From contig JAPLMQ010000307.1 in assembly GCA_026386955.1 (NCBI GenBank), positions 50,857 to 114,856 of the forward strand: DNA of 64,000 nucleotides, in the 5' to 3' direction. Source of the DNA: Planctomycetota bacterium (GTDB taxonomy: Bacteria; Planctomycetota; Phycisphaerae; Phycisphaerales; Phycisphaeraceae). The notes under the pieces are model-generated. The model worked only from the letters and a program-made list of their open reading frames with translations. It was not told the origin of the DNA and did no database searches. The position numbers were made by a program, and so were the translations under genes. Positions 24,846-32,294 of this stretch are shown one piece after another. Each line of letters opens with the position of its first letter. Position 1 is the stretch's first letter.

Positions 24846-26530
24846 GACAACTGCAATCCGGCGATCTCCGCCGCGCCGAGCGCCCCGCGGTACAGCCTCA
24901 CATCCGCAATCGATCCGTCGAACGACCCCTGCGGCCCGCGGCCGATCAACAGCGGGCGCACATTCGCCAAATCGAACGCCTGTCCCGCCGGCGCTTCCGA
25001 CTCCGCTGACAGTTCGCCATCGACGTAAAGCGCCAACCGCTTCCCGCGGCGGATGGCCGCGATATGCGTCCACGCCCCGCCGATGTCGCGCTCGTGATCG
25101 ACGACCTGCCCCGCCTGGGCCGCGAGGACGCGACCCATCGTCCGCTCCGGATCAAGGTCGATCGCCCGGGCCTGGCAGGCCCCGGTCGCGGCGAAGAGCC
25201 TCCCCGCGTGCGTCGTCAGGCTCACCACGCGCCCCCACGTCGGCAGCACCGCTTGGTCGAAGTCGGCCCTGCTCGCGAAGCTGCCCAGCAACGTCCACAA
25301 CCCGTCGCGCTCGTAGCGGTGGATCTGGGCCTTGGGCAAAACGCCCGCGTAGAGCTTGCCGTTGTGGATCTGCAACGCGTTGATCTCGTTGATGAGCTCG
25401 ACGCCCTTGCCTTCAGGGAGTCCCAGCCGGCCCATGATCTCCCACTGCTCGCCACCCGCGTATCGCAGCACGTAGCCCTGCGGCCAGGTGCCGATGACCA
25501 GCTTCCCGTCGAACTCGGTCATGCTGTGGATCTGCGAGATGTCGTGCGGCTTTCGGCCGAGGCAGGTCCACTTCGTCCCGCCCTCGTAGCGGTAGACGGC
25601 GAAGTGCGACGCGCCGTAGAGCACGCCCCCGAACTGCATGAGGCACTCGAAATTGTCGCTCGGATCGAACCCGCCGCAGCTCACCCACTTCTCGCCGACG
25701 AGCTTGAAGCAGCCGCCTCCCCCGCCGCGGTCGAGCCCGACGTAGAGCTCCCCCTCGAAGCTGGCCATGCAGAGCACCCGGGCGGCTCGGCCGACCTGAC
25801 CCAGGTCGCGCCACGTGGTCCCGCCCTCGTAGACGAAGACGCGGGTGAGCGCGTAGGGTGGGTCGTGCTTCGCCGCCTCGGTCGCCCGGCCCCAGTCCCA
25901 GATGCCCGTGCCGGCGTAGAGCTTCCCGCCGTGGACCAGCATCGACATCGCGCTCAGGTGGGTGGGGTCGTTGCCGAGCCGTCCGCAGTCGACCCACTTC
26001 TGGCCACCCGCCCAGCGGAAGACGTGGCCGGCGTCCTCCGGGCGGTCGGCGTCGGAGAGCCCGCCGTAGAGCTGGCCTTGGTAGCTCACGAGGCAGGGCA
26101 CGAGCGGGTTGCTCGGCCAAGGCCTGCCGCAGTCCTCCCACGGGCCGAGGTAGCCATCGTCGATGCCGAAGTGGACATGCCGGGCGTCGGACATGCCGTT
26201 GTAGCCCGGCGCGCTCCCGGCGACCCAGAGGTTCACGCCGCAGCGCTGGTCGGCGTCGAACTTCGAGAAGAGGTCGCCGTAGAGCCCGCGCATCGGCGTG
26301 GTGCAGCGCACCCACGCCGCGAGCGTGAAGTCGAGGTTGTGCAGCCGCAGCGCCGGGGCGTCGGCGACCTCGATGGCGCTGTCGCGCCCGTTGAAGGCCG
26401 CGGCCCCGCCGAGCTTCTTGCCCGGACCTGCGCCGAACGAGAGGCCGCGCGCCTTCCCGTGGAAATGCCCCAGCGCGTCGTCGGCATCCTTCGCCAAGGG
26501 CCAGTGGGCGATCAGTTCCGGATGGACCAT
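24839..26530 (-). CDS. LamG-type lectin domain split by a six-repeat propeller-like region
   Basis: A 563-residue protein. Residues 1-115 form the first half of a concanavalin/LamG fold (IAHWPLAKDADDALG, DFTLAAWVRC), and residues about 460-560 the second half (AWTHIAAIRRGKRLALYVDG, DGSIADVRLYRGALGAAEI). Between them are six repeats of about 55-60 residues with the pattern V-x-Y-x-GG-x-x-W-x-x-x-G (RVFVYEGGTTWRDLG, AVYRYEGGTKWTCLG, YVLRYAGGEQWEIMG), suggesting a propeller inserted in the lectin domain. A carbohydrate-binding role is inferred. No signal peptide is seen. It follows the TerB-like gene by 11 bp; AGGACGAG precedes its ATG. Its stop lies in the inverted repeat. Confidence 0.75.
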   Translation of the reverse strand: MVHPELIAHWPLAKDADDALGHFHGKARGLSFGAGPGKKLGGAAAFNGRDSAIEVADAPALRLHNLDFTLAAWVRCTTPMRGLYGDLFSKFDADQRCGVNLWVAGSAPGYNGMSDARHVHFGIDDGYLGPWEDCGRPWPSNPLVPCLVSYQGQLYGGLSDADRPEDAGHVFRWAGGQKWVDCGRLGNDPTHLSAMSMLVHGGKLYAGTGIWDWGRATEAAKHDPPYALTRVFVYEGGTTWRDLGQVGRAARVLCMASFEGELYVGLDRGGGGGCFKLVGEKWVSCGGFDPSDNFECLMQFGGVLYGASHFAVYRYEGGTKWTCLGRKPHDISQIHSMTEFDGKLVIGTWPQGYVLRYAGGEQWEIMGRLGLPEGKGVELINEINALQIHNGKLYAGVLPKAQIHRYERDGLWTLLGSFASRADFDQAVLPTWGRVVSLTTHAGRLFAATGACQARAIDLDPERTMGRVLAAQAGQVVDHERDIGGAWTHIAAIRRGKRLALYVDGELSAESEAPAGQAFDLANVRPLLIGRGPQGSFDGSIADVRLYRGALGAAEIAGLQLSC

Positions 26531-26541
26531 CGTGTCTCGTC

Positions 26542-26916
26542 CTATCGCTTGAAGCGGATTGCGTCGGCCCGCTTGATGCCCGCCTGGTAGGACTTGTCGA
26601 AGTCGTCGCCGACGATCTTGAGCGACGCCGCGGCGCGCACCAGGAAATCGCGCTCGGGCCCGCTGACCTCGCCGTCGATCCGCGCCTGGGCCACCAGCAG
26701 CTCGAACGCCTTGCGGGCCTTGGCGGGGTCGCGGATCAGGATGTTGTCGGCGATGTCGGCGTTCTTCCCCGCTTGGGCCAGCATCGCGTCGAGCGACGCC
26801 TTGCCGATCCCCGCGCGGTTCGCGAGCCCCTCGATCACGCCCATCTCCGAGCGCGAGAGCTTGCCGTCAATCGCCGCGAGAGCCAACGCCGCACGCAGCA
26901 GTTCGACATCGTCCAT
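26542..26916 (-). CDS. TerB-like small acidic helical protein
   Basis: A 124-residue all-helical protein. Its repeating pattern (LLRAALALAAIDGKLSRSE at the N-terminus and LVAQARIDGEVSGPERDFL in the second half) resembles the two-fold A-x-x-D-G-x-x-x-x-x-E signature of TerB/DjlA-type domains, whose paired acidic sites may bind metal. Function in this setting is unknown. AAGGA lies 8 bases before the ATG at 26916, which is preferred over 26949. It sits between the GH32-like and LamG genes, with 66 and 11 bp gaps, probably in one operon. Confidence 0.72.
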   Translation of the reverse strand: MDDVELLRAALALAAIDGKLSRSEMGVIEGLANRAGIGKASLDAMLAQAGKNADIADNILIRDPAKARKAFELLVAQARIDGEVSGPERDFLVRAAASLKIVGDDFDKSYQAGIKRADAIRFKR

Positions 26917-26982
26917 GGCCGGAATCCTTGGAGAGGAGAAAGGAGCCACGCAGATTCTACGTGATGCGGAGGCTGGGCTTGC

Positions 26983-28497
26983 TCACCACCCGCCCGCCGG
27001 GGCCATGTCCCACCCCCAGAGCGAGCGGACCTTCGCCTCGCCCCCGCGCGCGAAGAGGCGGACGCCCGCGCTATCCGCGCGCGTCGGATAGATCCGCTGG
27101 GTGATGCATTGCCTGCCGTTGACGAAGACCTCCACAATCGACCGGTCCACGAAGACGCGCAGCCGGATCGGCTCGCCCGCCGCGAGCGTGAACGGGAGTT
27201 CCTGCGCCTCGGCCGGGGGGTTCTCGCTCCCGTCGAAGATCATGCAGTACTTCAGGTGGACGACCGCCTTGTCGAGGCTCGAGCGCCCGAACTCGACGCG
27301 GACGACATTCGCGTCGCGATCGACCACCACCGTGGTCTCCTCCGCGCCGTCGGGCGAGCAGCGGAGCTTGAGACCGACTTGCCGGGCCTGGCCGGGGTCG
27401 ATCTCAATGTCCAACTCCAGCGAATCGCCCGCAATCTCCTTGAGCGTCCGCTCCTCGCCGGCGGGCAGCGCCAGCCCCGTCACCCGGCGCGGGTTCCGCC
27501 GCAGCACGTTCAGCTCCGGCACGGGCTCGACGCGCAGTTCCCCATCCGGCCCGAGCGAGAGCACGCGCGGCAGCGTCATCTCCCCGCTCGACCCCGACTC
27601 CTTCTGCATCGCCATCGGCCGGCGGTCGAGCACCCAGGCCCACATGATCCGCCTGCCCTTCTCGTCGAGCAGGCTCTCGGGGGCGAAGCAGGTCCCGCCG
27701 AAGCCGTTCATGCGGTGATGCGACTCGGGCGTGAAGACGTTGCCTTCGTATTTCCCGAGGTAATACCGGCAGCCGCGCTTGTGGCTGATGCAGAGCAGCA
27801 TCTGCCGGCCGCCCAGCGGGAAGAAGTCGGGGCAGGAGACGTCCTCGCCCGCGTCGGCCGTGGCCGCCGGCGCGAGCGCCTCGGGCAGGAGGTTGTGGCG
27901 GAACCGCCAGTTCACCATGTCGTCCGACTCGAACAGCGTCGCGGGCCGGCCGCCGAAGATCGCGAAGTACTTCCCGCCCTCGACCCACCCATGCGGGTCC
28001 CACGACTCGTACTTGCCGAACTCCGGCTCGCCCTTCTGCGGGCTGCGGACGATCGGGTTCGTCGCGGGCTTGGTCCAGTGGATCAGCTCCGGCTCGGCGC
28101 TGGTGGCGACGCAGTTCCCCGCGTTCACGCCGTGGTACATGATCGTCGCCTCGCCCTTGAGGTTGACGAAGGCGTTGCCGCTGAAGATGCCGCGGTCGAC
28201 GTCGCCGGGGTTGGGCGCGAGGGCCGTGGGGTGGTGCGTCCAGTGGACCAGGTCGGCGCTGGAGGCGTGGCCCCAGCAGTGGCCGCGCTCGTCCTGGAGG
28301 ATGTAGAAGAGGTGGTACCGCCCCCGCCAGAAGATCGCTCCGTTGGGGTCGAAGGGCATCGCGATCCCCTCAGGCACCGCGAAGTGGTACCGCGGGCGAT
28401 GCGGGTCGCGCAGCATCCGCTCGCGCAGGGCGCGGGAGCCGTTGACCGCGGCGAGTGGATCAACAGGGGTGGAAGTCGAATCAGCGGATTGCGTCAT
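26983..28497 (-). CDS. GH32-like five-bladed propeller protein with altered acid/base residue
   Basis: A 504-residue protein. The N-terminal propeller carries the GH32 motifs MPFDPNGAIFW (nucleophile Asp50), GIFSGNAF and SWDPHGW (Asp167, transition-state stabiliser; the usual R of RDP is W). The third motif, normally E-C-P with the acid/base Glu, reads EDVSCPDFF, with Ser221 at the Glu position. A C-terminal beta-sandwich (about 350-500) includes LRVFVDRSIVEVFVNG, the GH32 C-domain signature. Typical members hydrolyse sucrose, levan or inulin; activity here is uncertain. No signal peptide. AGGA precedes the ATG by 9 bases. First gene of the GH32-TerB-LamG unit. Confidence 0.85.
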   Translation of the reverse strand: MTQSADSTSTPVDPLAAVNGSRALRERMLRDPHRPRYHFAVPEGIAMPFDPNGAIFWRGRYHLFYILQDERGHCWGHASSADLVHWTHHPTALAPNPGDVDRGIFSGNAFVNLKGEATIMYHGVNAGNCVATSAEPELIHWTKPATNPIVRSPQKGEPEFGKYESWDPHGWVEGGKYFAIFGGRPATLFESDDMVNWRFRHNLLPEALAPAATADAGEDVSCPDFFPLGGRQMLLCISHKRGCRYYLGKYEGNVFTPESHHRMNGFGGTCFAPESLLDEKGRRIMWAWVLDRRPMAMQKESGSSGEMTLPRVLSLGPDGELRVEPVPELNVLRRNPRRVTGLALPAGEERTLKEIAGDSLELDIEIDPGQARQVGLKLRCSPDGAEETTVVVDRDANVVRVEFGRSSLDKAVVHLKYCMIFDGSENPPAEAQELPFTLAAGEPIRLRVFVDRSIVEVFVNGRQCITQRIYPTRADSAGVRLFARGGEAKVRSLWGWDMAPAGGW

Positions 28498-28609
28498 GAC
28501 GTGGTTTCCTCACGGATCGAGGAAGCATAACGGGATCGCATAGCCCAGGCACCGCAGTACCTGGGCTTTGAGGATATTCTGATCGTTCATCAATCCTGGG
28601 ATTTTCCGC

Positions 28610-29566
28610 ATGTCCTCCACGAACACGATCGACCACTCGGGCCTCGTCGCCTACCACAACGGCCGGTTCGTCCCCGCCGCCGAATGCCGGCTCGCGATCT
28701 ACGACCTGGGCATCGTGCTCGGCGCCGCGGTCACCGACTTCCTCCGCACCGTCCACGGGCAGGCCTACCTCGCTCCCGAGCACGCCCGCCGCTTCTACGA
28801 ATCCGCCCGCTACGCCCGCATCGTCCCGCCCGTCCCAATCAACGAGACGCTCGAGCTCACCCGCCGGATCATCGCCCACAACCTGCCCCACGCGCCGACC
28901 GGGGCCGAGCTGGGCGTGATCTACTACATGACCGCGGGCGAGAACGCGATCTACGCCGGGGCCGCCGCCATCCCGCCGACGATGACGCCCACCTTCGTGA
29001 TCCACACCTTCCCGCTCCCGTTCCACTTCTGGCGGGCGCTCTTCGTCGACGGGGCCCATTGCGTCACGCCCGCGGTGCGCCACGTCTCGCCGCAGACGCT
29101 CTCCTCGAAGATCAAGCACCGCAACCGGCTGCACATGTGGATCGGCGACCGCGAGGCGAAGCTGGCCGACCCCGCGGCCATCCCGCTCTACCTCGATCAC
29201 GACGGCAACGTGAGCGAGACGGGCGGGTCGAACTTCGTCATCTATCGCCGCGGGCAGATCGTCTCGCCCCGCCGGCGGAACATCCTCTGGGGCGTGAGCC
29301 TGCAGGTCGTCACGGAGTTGGCCAGCGAGCTGGGCATCCCATTCGTGGAGGAGGACATCCAGCCGTGGGACGTGATCAACGCCGAGGAGGCGTGGATGCC
29401 CACGACGCCCTATTCGCTCGCGCCGGTGACGAAGTTCAACGGCTCGCCGATCGGAACGGGGAAGCCGGGACCGGTGTGGCGGAAGATGCTGGACGCGTGG
29501 AGCCGGCGCGTCGGGAAGGATCTGTACAAGGAAGTGGCGGAGGCGAAGGGGCCGTCCGCCGGGTAA
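28610..29566 (+). CDS. Class IV (branched-chain/D-amino acid type) aminotransferase
   Basis: A 318-residue PLP enzyme of fold type IV. Diagnostic segments: GRFVPAAECRLAIYDLGIVLG near the start, the catalytic Lys in SSKIKHRNRLH (Lys169 by alignment with the family), and NVSETGGSNFVIYRRGQIVSP with the Glu that contacts the cofactor. Substrate specificity (branched-chain amino acids, D-Ala or aminodeoxychorismate lyase activity) cannot be told. It is divergent from the GH32-like gene and stands alone. The stop at 29566 is followed closely by a lower-GC hypothetical gene. Confidence 0.9.
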   Translation: MSSTNTIDHSGLVAYHNGRFVPAAECRLAIYDLGIVLGAAVTDFLRTVHGQAYLAPEHARRFYESARYARIVPPVPINETLELTRRIIAHNLPHAPTGAELGVIYYMTAGENAIYAGAAAIPPTMTPTFVIHTFPLPFHFWRALFVDGAHCVTPAVRHVSPQTLSSKIKHRNRLHMWIGDREAKLADPAAIPLYLDHDGNVSETGGSNFVIYRRGQIVSPRRRNILWGVSLQVVTELASELGIPFVEEDIQPWDVINAEEAWMPTTPYSLAPVTKFNGSPIGTGKPGPVWRKMLDAWSRRVGKDLYKEVAEAKGPSAG

Positions 29567-29588
29567 GCGGCGAATTCCGAGATGGACA

Positions 29589-30185
29589 TTGGAGGTCATC
29601 CAATTGACCAGGCCGATCAGACTCAACTGCACGGATTGCTCGGCAGCCCCTCCCATCGAGTCGATTCGAGAGATGGCCGATGCCGAGCATCATCTGGTTC
29701 TTACATTCTCGCTGAGCACCACAAAGAGCGACGCGCTTCACGCCCGGATCAAGGCACTTTCGGCGGCCCTGCCAGACCACACCGTCTTCAACAGCGGAGG
29801 TGACAATGCCAACCAATCGATCACGATCAAGCTGGTCGTAACTCGCAAGATGGTGTTGATGAATGCCGACGTCATCGGGGCAGCGGCAGACGCTTATATC
29901 GCGTCCTGCCAAACCATGATGGCCGGCTACAAGATTGGACGGGTATCAAGAGACTGGACCTGCCAGAAGCATGGCGGACACGTGCGATTTACCCATCGAA
30001 AGTCTGGCCAGATCATCGAGGCTCCACTCGCAGGCATCACGTCGGTGAATTCGGTGGACCCGTTCTTCTTTGCGGAATTCGTCAAATCCACATCTGGCCA
30101 TGAAGTCGCGGCGGGGCTGATCAATGACTGCTACCACGATGCGGCAAGAATGCTTGAAGTGTTGACCGAGCAGCGTGGGTCATAA
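29589..30185 (+). CDS. Hypothetical protein of lower GC content
   Basis: Up to 198 residues, with a TTG start at 29589; an ATG at 29673 would give 170 residues. The best-ordered part is the C-terminal half: DWTCQKHGGHVRFTHRKSG, then IIEAPLAG, DPFFFAEFVKST and YHDAARMLEVL, which looks like a folded domain with conserved-type His and Trp residues. No TM, signal or known domain is recognised. Codon use is visibly less GC-biased than in its neighbours, suggesting later acquisition. It could belong to the immunity-like orphan proteins common beside polymorphic toxins, but no toxin is present. Confidence 0.6.
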   Translation: MEVIQLTRPIRLNCTDCSAAPPIESIREMADAEHHLVLTFSLSTTKSDALHARIKALSAALPDHTVFNSGGDNANQSITIKLVVTRKMVLMNADVIGAAADAYIASCQTMMAGYKIGRVSRDWTCQKHGGHVRFTHRKSGQIIEAPLAGITSVNSVDPFFFAEFVKSTSGHEVAAGLINDCYHDAARMLEVLTEQRGS

Positions 30186-30262
30186 CCAACCTCGCGACGC
30201 GGATTGCTGCCCAGGTCTGCGAGATCGGCATCACATCCACCGATTCAATTCGAAAAACCGCT

Positions 30263-31267
30263 TTACTCGCTCAACCCCGCCCGCCGCACCGCGCGGTGGA
30301 TGAAGGGCAAAAACACCTTCGCCGCCCGCTCGTTCCCGGCCTGCGACGGGTGGCTGTCGTACCCGTCGCGCGTCGGGTAGGCCAAGAGGTCCGACTTCCC
30401 CGCGTCGGTCAGCTCGTCGTAGTAGTCGAAGACCGCCACGTTCTTGTGCGGGTAGTCCTTCAGCCAGCCGTCCTTCGACGCCACCCAGTTGTTGAACTGC
30501 CTCGCGAGCGCCCCCTCCCGGGCCCGCTCCTCGGCCGTCTGGGGCAGGGGCTGCCCCCGGATTTGGCGGACCAGCTTCTTGTAGAACCGGATCGAATGCA
30601 CCCGCGGCGCGATCGGCGGGGCCGTGACGTAGACAAACAAGACCTCGGGCCGCTTCGCGAACTCCGGCAGCATCGCCGCGAACGTCGCCTTCGCGTTCCA
30701 GACCGTCAGCTCCGGCCCCGCGGGATTCCCCGGCGCCGCCCCCTCGCCGACGAACTGGCTGTTGGGGTAGCACGACTTGAACATCACCACCTGGTTCGTC
30801 TTGCTGTCAGGCAGTTGCTTGTCCTGCAAATCGACGCGGAGGACGTCATCCATCTGCCCGCGGAACTTGGGCAGCCAATCGAAGAGGTCGGTCTTCTCGC
30901 CCACCGCGCTGCCGTAGGACGCCTCGTGCACCGCGAACCCGCTCGTCGCCAACGCGGCCTTGAGCCCCCCGCCGTTGCTGTGCGATTCGTAGACGCAGTT
31001 CTGTCCGGGGTCGACGTCGGCGCCGACGGGCGCGAGCAGTTGCCCGCCGCAGGAGTGGTGGATGAAGAGCAGCCGGAGCGGCTTGGCGGGCTTGGCGTCG
31101 GAGAATGTCGCGAGCGAGGCGGAAGCGAGGCTCATGGGCTGGCTCCGGGAGACGACGTCGGGAGCGGGAGCGTATCCGCCGCCGACCGGGGCGAGCAAGG
31201 CCGCCCCGCCGGCGATCAACGCCAACAAGACCGCGCCCCCGCCGAGCATCAACGTCCGCCCCTTCAT
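30263..31267 (-). CDS. Anchored SGNH/GDSL-like hydrolase
   Basis: A 334-residue protein with an N-terminal signal anchor (LMLGGGAVLLALIAGGAALL) and a Pro/Ala linker. The catalytic domain begins LRLLFIHHSCGGQLL, where Ser lies after the first strand, as in SGNH hydrolases. The block YDSHPSQAGN near the C-terminus supplies the D-x-x-H-like Asp and His. VMFKSCYPNSQ is the Asn-containing middle block. Members of the superfamily are esterases or lipases, often acting on acylated carbohydrates. By topology it acts in the periplasm. It ends 19 bp after the PhyH gene's neighbour region begins and is probably cotranscribed with that PhyH gene. Confidence 0.75.
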   Translation of the reverse strand: MKGRTLMLGGGAVLLALIAGGAALLAPVGGGYAPAPDVVSRSQPMSLASASLATFSDAKPAKPLRLLFIHHSCGGQLLAPVGADVDPGQNCVYESHSNGGGLKAALATSGFAVHEASYGSAVGEKTDLFDWLPKFRGQMDDVLRVDLQDKQLPDSKTNQVVMFKSCYPNSQFVGEGAAPGNPAGPELTVWNAKATFAAMLPEFAKRPEVLFVYVTAPPIAPRVHSIRFYKKLVRQIRGQPLPQTAEERAREGALARQFNNWVASKDGWLKDYPHKNVAVFDYYDELTDAGKSDLLAYPTRDGYDSHPSQAGNERAAKVFLPFIHRAVRRAGLSE

Positions 31268-31286
31268 GATGTAGCCTCCATCGCGT

Positions 31287-32123
31287 TCACGCCTTCGCCG
31301 CCCTCCCTCGCGTGCGGATCGCGGAATCGACCGTCGTCATCCACTCCGTCAGCGCCAACTGCTCGGCGTTGAAGCGGTCCCGCACGTCGGGCGGAAAGGC
31401 GTAGACGTGCAGGTTCTTCATGTCGGTGAGGTTCGCCCCGATCAGGTAGATGTCGGCGTGGTTGTAGTACAGGTTCGTGCGCAGCCCCGGCGTCGACCGG
31501 TTCAGCCCCGTGTGCACCAGGCTCTCGGAGAAGAGCACCACGTCGCCCGCCTTGCCCGGGGCCTCGATCGAGCCCGGGAGCGTGAGCCCGGGGTACTTCG
31601 ACCAGGCGAGGTCGATGTTGTTCTTGTGCGACGCGGGGAGGATGCCCAGCCCGCCGTCGCCGGGGTTGTTGTCGGTGAGCATCCATCCGGTGTTGAGGCA
31701 GCAGGAGCGGACCACGCCGTGCCTGCAGGAGTAGTGGATCGGCTCGAACCCGCGGTGCCACCCGCCCGCGTTGCCCTTGGGGCCGCGGGTGATGCACCAA
31801 GTGTTGCCGAGCTGCGGCCTGCCGACGAACTCCTTCAAGTAAGGCAGCACGCGCGGGTGGGCAATGGGGATGTCGAAAACAGGGTCCATCTGAGGCAGGC
31901 CGTCGAGGCGGACCTGCTCGTGCTTCGCGAAGTCGGCCGCCTTCTCGGGCATGTCGCGCTCCTGCCGGCGGACCGCGTCGAGGATGCGCCCGCACTCCTC
32001 GGGCGTGAGCACGTTGCGGAGGATGAGGTAGCCCTGGAGATCGAAGAGGCATTTCTCCTCGAGCGTGACGGCGGGGGCGGCAGGAGCGGAGGTCGCGGCG
32101 GCGGCTTCGGCGGTGGTGGTCAT
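31287..32123 (-). CDS. Phytanoyl-CoA dioxygenase (PhyH)-family oxygenase
   Basis: A 278-residue cytoplasmic Fe(II)/2-oxoglutarate-dependent oxygenase-like protein. The segment FDLQGYLILRNVLTPEEC is the usual N-terminal motif. In the iron site the first His may lie in GGWHRGFEPIHYSC, where the expected H-x-D is not obvious, and the distal His is in LVHTGLNRS. GDVVLFSESLVHTG and RTNLYYNH are typical double-stranded helix segments. The substrate is unknown; PhyH proteins are much expanded in planctomycetes. The ATG at 32123 follows GGGACC and gives the family length. It precedes the SGNH gene by 19 bp. Confidence 0.82.
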   Translation of the reverse strand: MTTTAEAAAATSAPAAPAVTLEEKCLFDLQGYLILRNVLTPEECGRILDAVRRQERDMPEKAADFAKHEQVRLDGLPQMDPVFDIPIAHPRVLPYLKEFVGRPQLGNTWCITRGPKGNAGGWHRGFEPIHYSCRHGVVRSCCLNTGWMLTDNNPGDGGLGILPASHKNNIDLAWSKYPGLTLPGSIEAPGKAGDVVLFSESLVHTGLNRSTPGLRTNLYYNHADIYLIGANLTDMKNLHVYAFPPDVRDRFNAEQLALTEWMTTVDSAIRTRGRAAKA

Positions 32124-32294
32124 GGTCGGTCCCGGGGGTGAGAGATGTTTGAACGAACCATCGTACTCGTGGGGCCGGGCGATCCCAAAGTCCTTTCCGG
32201 GGGCGTACTCGCGGCATGTCTCTTCAGGCGACCCGCACATGCCACGAGTACGATGGCATGTGGCACCCATCCATTTCCCCTTCCGAGGCGCTCC

